In this document: piece after piece, positions 17,551 to 25,125 of the stretch | How positions within the stretch are numbered: position 1 is the first letter of the stretch | How the letters are laid out: every line of letters begins with the position of its first letter | DNA from: Gemmobacter sp964439015 | GTDB lineage: Bacteria; Pseudomonadota; Alphaproteobacteria; Rhodobacterales; Rhodobacteraceae | NCBI GenBank assembly: GCA_964439015.1 | Contig: CAYTMV010000004.1 | Coordinates: 7,527 to 71,526, forward strand | DNA length: 64,000 bases | Reading direction: 5' to 3' | Notes under the pieces: generated by a model | Told to the model about the DNA's origin: nothing | Databases searched by the model: none | What the model saw: only the letters and a program-made list of their open reading frames with translations | Position numbers and translations under genes: made by a program

Positions 17551-18378
17551 TCATAGGATGCGCGCAAGGGCTGTAGAAAGCTGGGCCGCGACCTCTTCAT
17601 GGACCGAAGGCCCCGGAATGCCCAGCGCCGCAGGCTCTTCCAACGGGGCGAAGGCCATGCCGTCCAGCCCGCGGGCGCGGGCCTGAGGAGTGGAAATCGC
17701 CTCAACATATTCTGTCGCACGCGCGCGAACCGAAGCGATCATCTCCGAGTCGACCAGAATCGGGTCCAGCGCCAAATCCGCGCGCGTGCCCGGCTTTTGG
17801 GGCGGATGGGCGGCAAACCACAACAGCACAGTCTTGACGGGTAAAGCATCAAGCAGTGCGCTCATCCGCGCGACCCAAGCTGCCCGCAACTCTTCGGCGA
17901 CGACCTCAAACCGCTCCGGCGAGACCCGTTGCAGGGTTTGCAACATATGCCGCGTGAAGTGAAACTCGGTAAAATCTACCTCTCGGAACAGCGAACGCAG
18001 CAAATTCGAAGCGCGCAGGAAACGATCGTTGCGCCTGGGGTGGACCGCGTAAAAGCGGTTTGACAGGTTCTGCGCACCGACGAGCTGGACGACAACGGCA
18101 CGGGCATTTGCCGCAATCTCGAGTACAGTCATTTCATTGAGAAAGACGTCGAGACCCGCATTTACGGCACCCAGATTGACCATGCGGATGCCGGTATCCT
18201 GCTCGACCAGCGCAGGATAGGGAACCGGCACGAACTTTCCATAAGTCTCGGTCCCGCCCAAGACCGCCACATAGGGTTTGTCCAACTCGCGACGCGGACC
18301 GCGGAACAGCAGTTTCGATTTGCCATAGCGGCAAGGATAGTAGTCCAGAGCGCCTTCGCCCGGATATGCATAGGCCAT
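17551..18378 (-). CDS. DUF6473 family protein
   Basis: Protein of 275 residues I associate with DUF6473, a family common in Rhodobacteraceae with no established function. The start is taken as ATG 18378 (MAYAYPGEGALDYYPCRYG); the only codon further upstream in the open frame is a TTG. Blocks GGTETYGKF, NLGAVNAGLDVFL, VQLVGAQNLSNRFY and PGPSVHEEVA are spaced like blocks I, II, III and V of SGNH hydrolases, so a GDSL/SGNH-like fold is possible, though the canonical GDS serine motif is not evident. No signal peptide is seen. Convergent with etfA, divergent from hbd. Confidence 0.7.
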   Translation of the reverse strand: MAYAYPGEGALDYYPCRYGKSKLLFRGPRRELDKPYVAVLGGTETYGKFVPVPYPALVEQDTGIRMVNLGAVNAGLDVFLNEMTVLEIAANARAVVVQLVGAQNLSNRFYAVHPRRNDRFLRASNLLRSLFREVDFTEFHFTRHMLQTLQRVSPERFEVVAEELRAAWVARMSALLDALPVKTVLLWFAAHPPQKPGTRADLALDPILVDSEMIASVRARATEYVEAISTPQARARGLDGMAFAPLEEPAALGIPGPSVHEEVAAQLSTALARIL

Positions 18379-18497
18379 GTTACCCACCCAGAAATTCAAT
18401 TCACCCGGGAATCAGTAAAACCGAATTCCCTTTCCAAGCCGCTAACAACTTATTTTTGCTAAAATTACCGGCACATTCATCCATCTTGCAGACGCAG

Positions 18498-18524
18498 CAT
18501 CGCCGTGGCACATCTACGGCGATG
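18498..18524. promoter_or_regulatory. Inverted repeat in hbd leader
   Basis: Perfect 9-bp inverted repeat CATCGCCGT / ACGGCGATG with a 9-nt spacer, ending a few bases before the AAGGAG of the hydroxybutyryl-CoA dehydrogenase gene. It could be an operator or an mRNA hairpin controlling access to the ribosome binding site; no regulator is assigned. Confidence 0.4.
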
Positions 18525-18539
18525 GAAAAGGAGCGCGGG

Positions 18540-19415
18540 ATGGACATTCGTAAGGTCGGCGTTGTCGGGGCTGGTCAGATGGGCAACGGCATCGCGCATG
18601 TCTTCGCGCTTTCCGGCCACGACGTGCTATTGAACGATCTGAGCGCAGATGCGCTGGAGCGCGCGGTCGCCACCATCGGCAAGAACCTCGATCGGCAGGT
18701 GGCGCGCGGAAAGATCACCGCAGATGATCGGGCGGGGGCGCTGGCGCGGATCACCACAACCAGCACCCTGTCGGATCTGGGCGGCTGCGATCTGGTCATC
18801 GAATCTGCGACCGAGAATGAGGCGATCAAGGCCAGGATCTTTGAAGGCCTGTTGCCGCATCTGGCACCGCACACCATACTTGCGACCAATACCTCGTCGA
18901 TTTCGATCACCCGTCTGGCGGCCCGCACAGATCGGCCCGAACGGTTCATCGGACTGCACTTCATGAACCCTGTGCCGCTGATGCAGCTGGTCGAGCTGAT
19001 CCGGGGCATCGCGACCGATGAACCCACCTATCAAACGATGCTGGAGGTCGTCGCCCGCCTCGGCAAGACCGCTGCAAGCGCCGAGGATTTTCCGGCATTC
19101 ATCGTGAACCGCATTCTCGTGCCAATGATCAACGAGGCGGTCTATACGCTGTACGAGGGAGTCGGCTCGGTCCGTTCGATCGACACGGCAATGAAACTTG
19201 GGGCCAATCACCCGATGGGGCCGCTGGAACTTGCGGATTTCATCGGTCTGGACACCTGTCTGGCGATCATGAACGTCCTGCATGAGGGCATGGCGGATAC
19301 AAAATATCGTCCCTGTCCGCTGCTGACCAAATATGTCGAGGCGGGCTGGTTGGGTCGCAAGTCAGGCCGTGGTTTCTACGATTACACCGGTGAAACGCCC
19401 GTGCCGACGCGGTAA
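18540..19415 (+). CDS. 3-hydroxybutyryl-CoA dehydrogenase
   Basis: NAD(P)-dependent dehydrogenase of 291 residues that interconverts acetoacetyl-CoA and 3-hydroxybutyryl-CoA. The Rossmann motif GAGQMGNGIAH is at about residues 9-19, the NTSSISIT block at about 118-125, and the catalytic His lies in GLHFMNPVPLMQLVE (about residue 140). The C-terminal dimer domain has NHPMGPLELADFIGLD. ATG 18540 has AAGGAG 7 nt upstream and a 9-bp inverted repeat just before that. It acts with the thiolase at the window start and Mcd in C4 acyl-CoA metabolism. The name hbd or hbdA is used for such genes. Confidence 0.95.
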   Translation: MDIRKVGVVGAGQMGNGIAHVFALSGHDVLLNDLSADALERAVATIGKNLDRQVARGKITADDRAGALARITTTSTLSDLGGCDLVIESATENEAIKARIFEGLLPHLAPHTILATNTSSISITRLAARTDRPERFIGLHFMNPVPLMQLVELIRGIATDEPTYQTMLEVVARLGKTAASAEDFPAFIVNRILVPMINEAVYTLYEGVGSVRSIDTAMKLGANHPMGPLELADFIGLDTCLAIMNVLHEGMADTKYRPCPLLTKYVEAGWLGRKSGRGFYDYTGETPVPTR

Positions 19416-19421
19416 GGGGCC

Positions 19422-20282
19422 TTAGTCCCTTACCCCCAACGACAGCGTGTGTTCGCGCAGCCATGCAAGAAAGCCGCGCGGATTGCCCTGCCACTTGTCC
19501 AGCTCAGAGGCCGGGATCGGGTGGCCGACATAGGGACGCTGCGGTTTGAACAGAGCCCGTTTGATTTCGTAAAGCAACAGGCCCTGGCGCAGGGTATCGC
19601 CCAGCAGGTTTGCGACCAGGAAGGCGCGAGAGTTCTGACCGGTGAATCGGATCGGGACGATGGTCGCACCGGATGAGCGCACCATCTTGTGCGTGAACAC
19701 GTTCCACTCTGCCTCGACCGCCGGGCCGAACCAGGTTTCGGACATGGCGACCTTTCCGGCCGGGAACAGGATGATCAATCCGCCGGCCTTCAGGTGCTTC
19801 ATCGTCTCGTCGCGCATCTGAAGACCCAGTTCCCGCGCGTTTTCTTCATGCGGGAAGGGAACCGGGATCATGAACTCCTCGATCTCGGGAATACCCGTCA
19901 GCAGGGAACGGGTCAGGATCTTGAAGTCGGGACGGACGCGGGCCACCATCTCGGCCATGATCATCCCGTCCACCAGGCCGTGCGGGTGGTTGGCCACCAC
20001 CACCACCGGCCCGCTGGCAGGAATGCGGAGGATCTCTTCCTCAGGCGTCAGGATCTCGATGCCCATCTGGCGGATGGCTTTGGGCCAGAAGGGCGCCCCA
20101 AAGGGTGCGCCCGATTTCTCGAACTGTCGGATCAGGCGCAGGAGCGTGACCTTTGCGGTCAACCATTCAATGGCACGGATCGAATTCGCCTTGAACGGAT
20201 TGCTGAATGTGCCGGCATAGGACAGCCGGCGCATGTCGTACTTTCGCGCGGGGGCCGGTTGGGTCAGTCCGTTTTGCGTCAC
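19422..20282 (-). CDS. Lysophospholipid acyltransferase family protein (PlsC-like)
   Basis: Protein of 286 residues of the glycerolphosphate acyltransferase superfamily. The HX4D catalytic motif is HPHGLVD (in VVVANHPHGLVDG) and the third motif is the FPAGKVA block, followed by VPIRFTGQNSR. Acyl-CoA or acyl-ACP would be the donor at the inner membrane; lyso-phosphatidate and lyso-ornithine lipid acceptors cannot be distinguished. GTG 20282 is proposed as start, with AGAGGGACAG upstream and 22 nt after HPr; ATG 20234 is the alternative. Last gene in the ChvGI/PTS run, convergent with hbd. Confidence 0.82.
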   Translation of the reverse strand: MTQNGLTQPAPARKYDMRRLSYAGTFSNPFKANSIRAIEWLTAKVTLLRLIRQFEKSGAPFGAPFWPKAIRQMGIEILTPEEEILRIPASGPVVVVANHPHGLVDGMIMAEMVARVRPDFKILTRSLLTGIPEIEEFMIPVPFPHEENARELGLQMRDETMKHLKAGGLIILFPAGKVAMSETWFGPAVEAEWNVFTHKMVRSSGATIVPIRFTGQNSRAFLVANLLGDTLRQGLLLYEIKRALFKPQRPYVGHPIPASELDKWQGNPRGFLAWLREHTLSLGVRD

Positions 20283-20304
20283 TTTGCGCCTGTCCCTCTG
20301 CGAC

Positions 20305-20589
20305 TCAGTTGTCTTCGCCAAAACGATTGTCCACCAGATCGCGCAGGGCAACGGCAAGCGCCTCGGCCTCGGCACCCGAAGTGACGACCTCGATCGCGCT
20401 GCCTCGGGCGGCGCCCAGCATCAACAACCCCATGATGCTGTCTCCTGAAACCGTCATTCCGTCCTTCGATACTTCTGCCCGGGCGTCAAAACGTTCCACA
20501 CATTCGACGAAGCGCGCTGATGCGCGCGCATGAAGCCCCTTTTCGTTCACGATCCTCAGGGACTGTGTGATCGCGGCATTGTCGCTCAA
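20305..20589 (-). CDS. ptsH: Phosphocarrier protein HPr
   Basis: HPr of 94 residues. The phosphorylated His20 (His15 of enteric HPr) lies in NEKGLHARAS and the regulatory serine kinase site is Ser51 in GDSIMGLLML, matching the HPr kinase encoded upstream. The start is TTG 20589, whose bases overlap the TGA of the EIIA gene (TTGA); no in-frame ATG is close. The product is a cytoplasmic carrier that passes phosphate to EIIA in the PTS-Ntr-like regulatory cascade. No enzyme I or sugar permease is encoded in this window. Confidence 0.93.
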   Translation of the reverse strand: MSDNAAITQSLRIVNEKGLHARASARFVECVERFDARAEVSKDGMTVSGDSIMGLLMLGAARGSAIEVVTSGAEAEALAVALRDLVDNRFGEDN

Positions 20590-21008
20590 GTCTGGCCTCC
20601 TGTGCCGGTGGCGGCAGTATCGCCGCCAAGATCGAGGCTGTTGATGTACTTGCGGCCGGCGTCCAACGCCAGTGAAACCGCTTCTGCCAACGGCAAGTCG
20701 CGGGATTTCGCCAGTTTGATCAGCATCGGCAGATTGGCACCGTAAAGGATGCGACGGCCTTTTATCGCGCAAGCCGGCAGCGACAGGTTGGCCGGCGAGC
20801 CGCCAAACATATCCGCCACCACGACCACGCCTTTTCCCTGATCGACCGCGTCGGCGGCCGCGATGATTTCGGCCTGCTTGGCCGCACGATCATGGACATC
20901 CTCGATCGTGATCGCAGCCACGCCAGCCTGCGGCCCGACCACATGTTCGACCGCCGAGAGATACTCGCGCGCGAGACCACCATGTGCGACGATCACGATA
21001 CCGATCAC
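20586..21008 (-). CDS. PTS EIIA component, mannose (PtsL/Man) family
   Basis: EIIA-Man domain protein of 140 residues. Phosphorylatable His9 in VIGIVIVAHGG, then VVVVADMFGGSPAN and ILYGANLPMLIK, all standard for the family. GTG 21008 is chosen because homologues begin with this strand; ATG 21026 would overlap rapZ. AGGGTGA lies upstream of the GTG. Without EIIB/C domains, it is presumably regulatory, accepting phosphate from HPr. It sits 7 nt after rapZ and its stop overlaps ptsH. Confidence 0.92.
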   Translation of the reverse strand: MIGIVIVAHGGLAREYLSAVEHVVGPQAGVAAITIEDVHDRAAKQAEIIAAADAVDQGKGVVVVADMFGGSPANLSLPACAIKGRRILYGANLPMLIKLAKSRDLPLAEAVSLALDAGRKYINSLDLGGDTAATGTGGQT

Positions 21009-21015
21009 CCGCCTG

Positions 21016-21921
21016 TCACCCTGCATTCGTCGGCGGGCCTGCGGCCTGCCTGCGTTCCAGTTCCCTGTGTCGTTTTGACACCGTCCAACCTGCTTCTGCA
21101 AGCGCATTGCCCAAAATTTCTGCAACTGCAACCGAGCGGTGCTGCCCCCCTGTGCAGCCGAGGCCGATTGACAGATGGGCCTTGCCCTCAGCCTCATGCG
21201 CCGGAAGAAGAAACAGCAGGAGGTCCGTCAACTTGGAGATGAAATCTGCAAATCGCGGATCCGCAGCGACATGCGCCGCCACGTCCGCATGGCGCCCATC
21301 CAGTGGACGCAAGGCTGGAACCCAATGGGGATTCGACAGAAAGCGGCAGTCAAAGATCATGTCGATGCCGCGCGGCACGCCGCGTTTGTAGCTGAAGCTC
21401 TGGACCGAAACCGCCAGCCCGGCCCCGCCATCCAGCGCAAAACGCTGTCCGATCTCGGCTTTCAGGTCATGCGGCGACAAATCGGTCGTGTCGATCAAAT
21501 GGTCAGCGCGGACGCGGATCGGTGCCAGCAGATCAATCTCGCGCTCGATCCCCTGCAGCGGCGTCTCGTCCGGGGCGAGGGGATGCCGGCGGCGCGTCTC
21601 TGAATAACGGCGGATCAGAGCCGAAATGCTGCAATCGAGATACAGAAGATCGAGCGAGATGCGCGGGTCGCGGGTCAGCGTATCGACCAGTTCGATCAGG
21701 GCAGTCGTGTCGAAGTCGCGGTTACGGACGTCAAGACCCAAGGCAATCGGGCGCCCAAGCGGGGGACCTTCGATCAGACGTGGCACCAAACTCAGCGGAA
21801 GGTTGTCAATTGTCTCATAACCCAGGTCCTCGAGAACATGGATCGCCGTGGACCTTCCCGCCCCGGATGGTCCTGTAACCAGGATAAGGCGGTGTTCGGC
21901 CGGTTCGGTCACGCTCTCCAT
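21016..21921 (-). CDS. rapZ: RNase adapter / nucleotide-binding protein RapZ
   Basis: RapZ/YvcJ P-loop protein of 301 residues. The Walker A region reads GPSGAGRS, with Arg in place of the usual Lys; Walker B and DVRN motifs follow (GLDVRNRDF). The C-terminal domain has the family signature GLGCTGGQHRSVAVAE, which in E. coli RapZ binds GlmZ/GlmY and glucosamine-6-phosphate. ATG 21921 is preceded by GAAGG; a GTG one codon upstream is possible. Six bases separate it from hprK. The lysine change suggests altered nucleotide binding, although it may be common in the family. Confidence 0.92.
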   Translation of the reverse strand: MESVTEPAEHRLILVTGPSGAGRSTAIHVLEDLGYETIDNLPLSLVPRLIEGPPLGRPIALGLDVRNRDFDTTALIELVDTLTRDPRISLDLLYLDCSISALIRRYSETRRRHPLAPDETPLQGIEREIDLLAPIRVRADHLIDTTDLSPHDLKAEIGQRFALDGGAGLAVSVQSFSYKRGVPRGIDMIFDCRFLSNPHWVPALRPLDGRHADVAAHVAADPRFADFISKLTDLLLFLLPAHEAEGKAHLSIGLGCTGGQHRSVAVAEILGNALAEAGWTVSKRHRELERRQAAGPPTNAG

Positions 21922-21927
21922 CACCCT

Positions 21928-22362
21928 TCAACTGTGGCGTCCCGCGCGCAGATATTGCAGCAGTGCAGCTGCAAGATGGGGCGCAGGCGTGGCGCGGACA
22001 AGATCCAGCGTCACCCCGAGCAACGGGATGTTATGGGACTGCGGCAGACGGGCCGCATCTGCATGGCCCAAATCGGCAGCAAGGGCCAGTGGCGCATAGG
22101 GAAGACTGTCAGCATTCAGAAGGCCAATTCCCCGCGCCTCGATCAAACCGCGAATGGTTTCGGGACTGCGGGCGATCAGCACGCCTTTGTGGTTCTGAAT
22201 CTCGGTCCTGTCATCCGCAACCAAGGTGGCCCCGTAAGCCATCAGCTGCAGAGCCAATGCAGACTTGCCGCTGCCCGAGGGGCCCAGGATCAGCAGCCCA
22301 CGCCCCTCAAACGCAACGCAGCCAGCGTGAAGGTTTTGCCACCCTCCCGGCCCGGCTGTCAC
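21928..22362 (-). CDS. hprK: HPr kinase/phosphorylase, short alphaproteobacterial form
   Basis: Short HprK of 144 residues consisting of the C-terminal kinase domain only; Firmicute HprK is about 310. Walker A is GPSGSGKS (27-34), followed by LVADDRTE and the HprK signature region ETIRGLIEARGIGLLN. It would phosphorylate Ser51 of the HPr encoded in the same operon. The start is GTG 22362, whose GTGA overlaps the chvG stop by 4 nt. Order chvI-chvG-hprK-EIIA-ptsH is a known alphaproteobacterial arrangement linking envelope sensing to the PTS-Ntr cascade. Confidence 0.92.
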   Translation of the reverse strand: MTAGPGGWQNLHAGCVAFEGRGLLILGPSGSGKSALALQLMAYGATLVADDRTEIQNHKGVLIARSPETIRGLIEARGIGLLNADSLPYAPLALAADLGHADAARLPQSHNIPLLGVTLDLVRATPAPHLAAALLQYLRAGRHS

Positions 22363-24062
22363 ACCGGCAACCCTACCACAAACCTTGCACCCAGAGGCTC
22401 AGACGTAATGTCTGCGTGGGTGGGGCGGATGTTCTCGGCCCAGATCACACCGCCATGCGCCTCGACGATCTGCTTCGAAATTGCCAGCCCAAGCCCGGAG
22501 TGGTTACCGAAATCACCCGAGGGTCGCTCGGAATAGAAGCGCTTGAACACCTTTGTCAGGGCTTGCTCGGGGATGCCGGGCCCGGTGTCCTCGACCACGA
22601 CCAGTACGCGGTTGTCGCGTTTGCGCGCCCAGACACGCACCGCATCGCCCTCTTCGCAGAAAGAAATGGCATTGGTGATGAGGTTGACGAACACCTGCGC
22701 CAGCCGCGCCTCCAGCCCGCGTATCATGATGGAATCGGCGGGAAGATCGGTGATGAACTCGACACCCTTTTCCTGTGCCTGCTGGCCAAGATATTCGGCG
22801 AGATTGGCGATGGTCTTCAGAAGATCAAACTCCTCTTCGTCCTCCTTGACCAGTTCACTGTCGAGGCGCGAGGCGTTGGAGATGTCGCTGACCAGACGGT
22901 CGAGGCGGCGAACATCGTGGTCGATCACTTCCAGCAACCGGGTGCGCTGATCGTCCCGCTTGGCCACATGCAGCGAGGCCACCGCCGAGCGCAGGCTGGC
23001 AAGCGGGTTCTTGATTTCATGCGCCACGTCGGCAGCGAACTGTTCGTTGGCATCGATGCGGTCATAAAGGGCGGCCACCATGCCGCGCATCGCCACGGAT
23101 AGTCGGCCGATCTCGTCCGGGCGTGCGGTCAGATCTGGTATCCGCACACGCCCGGAGGCCATCTTGCGGGCATCACGGTCCCGCCCCAGTTCGGCTGCCG
23201 CAGCCAGATCGGCAAGCGGATTGGCGATGGTCGACGCCAGCACGAGGCTGAGGCCGATCGACACCAGCAGCGCAATCACGAACATCTGCAAAACCTGCTC
23301 GCGTTCGTTCCGGACAAGCCGGTCGATCTCGCCCTCGGCCGAGGCCAAGGCCACGACACCCATCACCTCGCCTGCGTTCCAGATCGGGGTTGCCACGGTA
23401 AACAGCGTCCCGCCTTCGGCGCTGCGCGCGGTGTTCACGACAGACTCTCCCGCCCGCGCAGCCCCATAAAGATCCCGGGCGAGCGCCTCTGGCGCGCGGC
23501 TGTCTTCCCCCTTGTCGCCCGCGGTCAGCAGGCCGGAAACCCCTTCCCAGATCAAGTTCAGAAAATCGGTGATGATGGTCGAACGACCATCCCCTTGCGG
23601 AGGTGCGGCGTCGGAAACCACGTGGCCCAGGACGCCCCCGAACGTATCGAACACGAAGACCTCAACCCCCGGCCCGACATCCAACTCCGCCAAGGCGGCG
23701 TTGACATCCATGCCTTCCTTCAGCCCCATGCCGATCTTGCCGGCTAACCGGGCCTCGAAAACGTCGGCAACCAGATGCGCCTCGGCCACGATCCCCTGTT
23801 CGCGCTGAAGAACCAGGCTGTCGCGGAAAGGGTTGAGAAACAACACCCCGGCCACCATCACCACGATGGCCAACATGTTGAACAGCACGATCTTGCGCGC
23901 CAGTGGCGAGTGGTTCAGGGCAACCAGCCCCCGGCGCCCACGACCGGCCCGCAGTTCCTGGTCGGCCAGCGCCTCGGGCGAGACCCAGTCCTCACCCAAC
24001 AGCACCTCGCCCTTGCGAGGGCGGGGCGTTTTCGTCGCCTTGATCGAGTGGGCCACAGCCAT
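22359..24062 (-). CDS. chvG: Sensor histidine kinase ChvG (ExoS)
   Basis: Membrane sensor kinase of 567 residues. Helix 1 is at about 55-75 (KIVLFNMLAIVVMVAGVLFL), a periplasmic sensor domain covers about 80-255, helix 2 is at about 258-280, then HAMP. HisKA has His348 in DVAHEIKNPLASL, and HATPase shows NLITNAISFCEEGD, DTGPGIP and GLGLAISKQIVE. In rhizobia and Agrobacterium ChvG is held off by periplasmic ExoR and responds to acid and host entry; no exoR lies here. chvI is 9 nt upstream. Confidence 0.94.
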   Translation of the reverse strand: MAVAHSIKATKTPRPRKGEVLLGEDWVSPEALADQELRAGRGRRGLVALNHSPLARKIVLFNMLAIVVMVAGVLFLNPFRDSLVLQREQGIVAEAHLVADVFEARLAGKIGMGLKEGMDVNAALAELDVGPGVEVFVFDTFGGVLGHVVSDAAPPQGDGRSTIITDFLNLIWEGVSGLLTAGDKGEDSRAPEALARDLYGAARAGESVVNTARSAEGGTLFTVATPIWNAGEVMGVVALASAEGEIDRLVRNEREQVLQMFVIALLVSIGLSLVLASTIANPLADLAAAAELGRDRDARKMASGRVRIPDLTARPDEIGRLSVAMRGMVAALYDRIDANEQFAADVAHEIKNPLASLRSAVASLHVAKRDDQRTRLLEVIDHDVRRLDRLVSDISNASRLDSELVKEDEEEFDLLKTIANLAEYLGQQAQEKGVEFITDLPADSIMIRGLEARLAQVFVNLITNAISFCEEGDAVRVWARKRDNRVLVVVEDTGPGIPEQALTKVFKRFYSERPSGDFGNHSGLGLAISKQIVEAHGGVIWAENIRPTHADITSEPLGARFVVGLPV

Positions 24063-24071
24063 GACTGCCGC

Positions 24072-24773
24072 TTATTCCTCGTTATACCGGTAACCGATGC
24101 CGTAAAGCGTCTCGATCGCCGAAAACTCGGGATCGACCGAACGCATCTTCTTGCGCAGGCGCTTGATATGGCTGTCGATGGTTCGGTCATCGACATAGAC
24201 CTGATCGTCATAGGCCACATCCATCAACTGATCGCGGCTTTTCACAAAGCCCGGCCGTTGTGCCAGCGCCTGCAGCAGCAGGAACTCGGTGACCGTCAGC
24301 GAGACGTCGTCACCCTTCCAGGTCACCGCGTGGCGCAATGGGTCCATCCGCAACTGACCGCGCTCCATGATCTTGGTTTCCTCGGCGGTGGCGACTTCAC
24401 CGGTCGAAATCGCCTCCTGCCGACGCAGCAGGGCGCGGATCCGCTCAACCAGCAGGCGTTGGCTGAACGGCTTCTTGACATAGTCGTCAGCGCCCATCCG
24501 CAACCCCAGCACCTCGTCGATCTCATCATCCTTTGAGGTGAGGAAGATCACCGGCATCGAGGTTTTCTGACGCAGACGTTGCAGCAGGTCCATGCCGTCC
24601 ATGCGCGGCATCTTGATGTCCAGCACGGCCATATCCGGCAGGCGGCGGTTGAAAGCATCCAGCGCCGACTGCCCGTCATTGTAGGTTTCGACCTCGAAGC
24701 CTTCGGCTTCAAGCGTCATGGAAACAGACGTCGGGATGTTCCTGTCGTCATCGACAAGCGCGATACGAGACAT
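24072..24773 (-). CDS. chvI: Response regulator ChvI
   Basis: OmpR/PhoB-family regulator of 233 residues. The receiver has DDD at 8-10, phospho-acceptor Asp52 in VLDIKMPRMDG, Thr in FLTSKDDE and Lys in YVKKPFS; a winged helix domain ends with VDDRTIDSHIKRLRKKMRSVDP and YGIGYRY. Partner of ChvG encoded next. It is the first gene of the minus-strand operon; the 352-nt gap to divergent pckA probably carries both promoters. In Agrobacterium, ChvI influences pckA expression, which makes the divergent arrangement notable. Confidence 0.95.
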   Translation of the reverse strand: MSRIALVDDDRNIPTSVSMTLEAEGFEVETYNDGQSALDAFNRRLPDMAVLDIKMPRMDGMDLLQRLRQKTSMPVIFLTSKDDEIDEVLGLRMGADDYVKKPFSQRLLVERIRALLRRQEAISTGEVATAEETKIMERGQLRMDPLRHAVTWKGDDVSLTVTEFLLLQALAQRPGFVKSRDQLMDVAYDDQVYVDDRTIDSHIKRLRKKMRSVDPEFSAIETLYGIGYRYNEE

Positions 24774-25125
24774 GAATGGTTACCTACTGCTCATTGTTAT
24801 CTTTCGATAGATGATCCGTTTTTTGATCCTCGGAATCAACACTCATGTGCGAATCACCGCACTCGCACGACTCAACCTCACGCATAAATTCCCAAGAAAT
24901 GACTAATTTGCCGCAGTCGTGAACAAACACCGGCGGTCCTCCGCGCTGGTGGCGCTAACGGAGATGACGGTTACGCTAACATACGCAACTCGGCTATTCC
25001 GTAGAAAAAACTTCATGTTATAGCCGCCTTGCTGGCCCCATCGCGGGCCGGCCGGTCGCCCTTTGGCCCGGGCCGCCGATTTGAACCTGACTGCGCCGCG
25101 GGCAGCGGCACCGGGAGCTAGCACA
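24774..25125. other. chvI-pckA divergent intergenic region
   Basis: This gap of 352 nt holds no convincing gene. It is less GC-rich than the flanks, especially 24780-24910 and 24990-25020. A direct repeat CGCTAAC occurs at 24953-24959 and 24974-24980, start to start 21 bp, and the second copy is part of the palindrome GTTACGCTAAC. GGGAG for pckA lies at 25113-25117. No convincing sigma-70 box pair could be fixed by eye. Confidence 0.6.
24953..24980. promoter_or_regulatory. Candidate operator: CGCTAAC direct repeat, 21-bp period
   Basis: Two identical heptamers CGCTAAC at 24953-24959 and 24974-24980 lie on the same face of the helix (two turns), a geometry used by OmpR-family dimers such as ChvI. 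The second overlaps the palindrome GTTA-CGC-TAAC (24970-24980). Binding by ChvI is only an inference from geometry and position. Confidence 0.3.
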
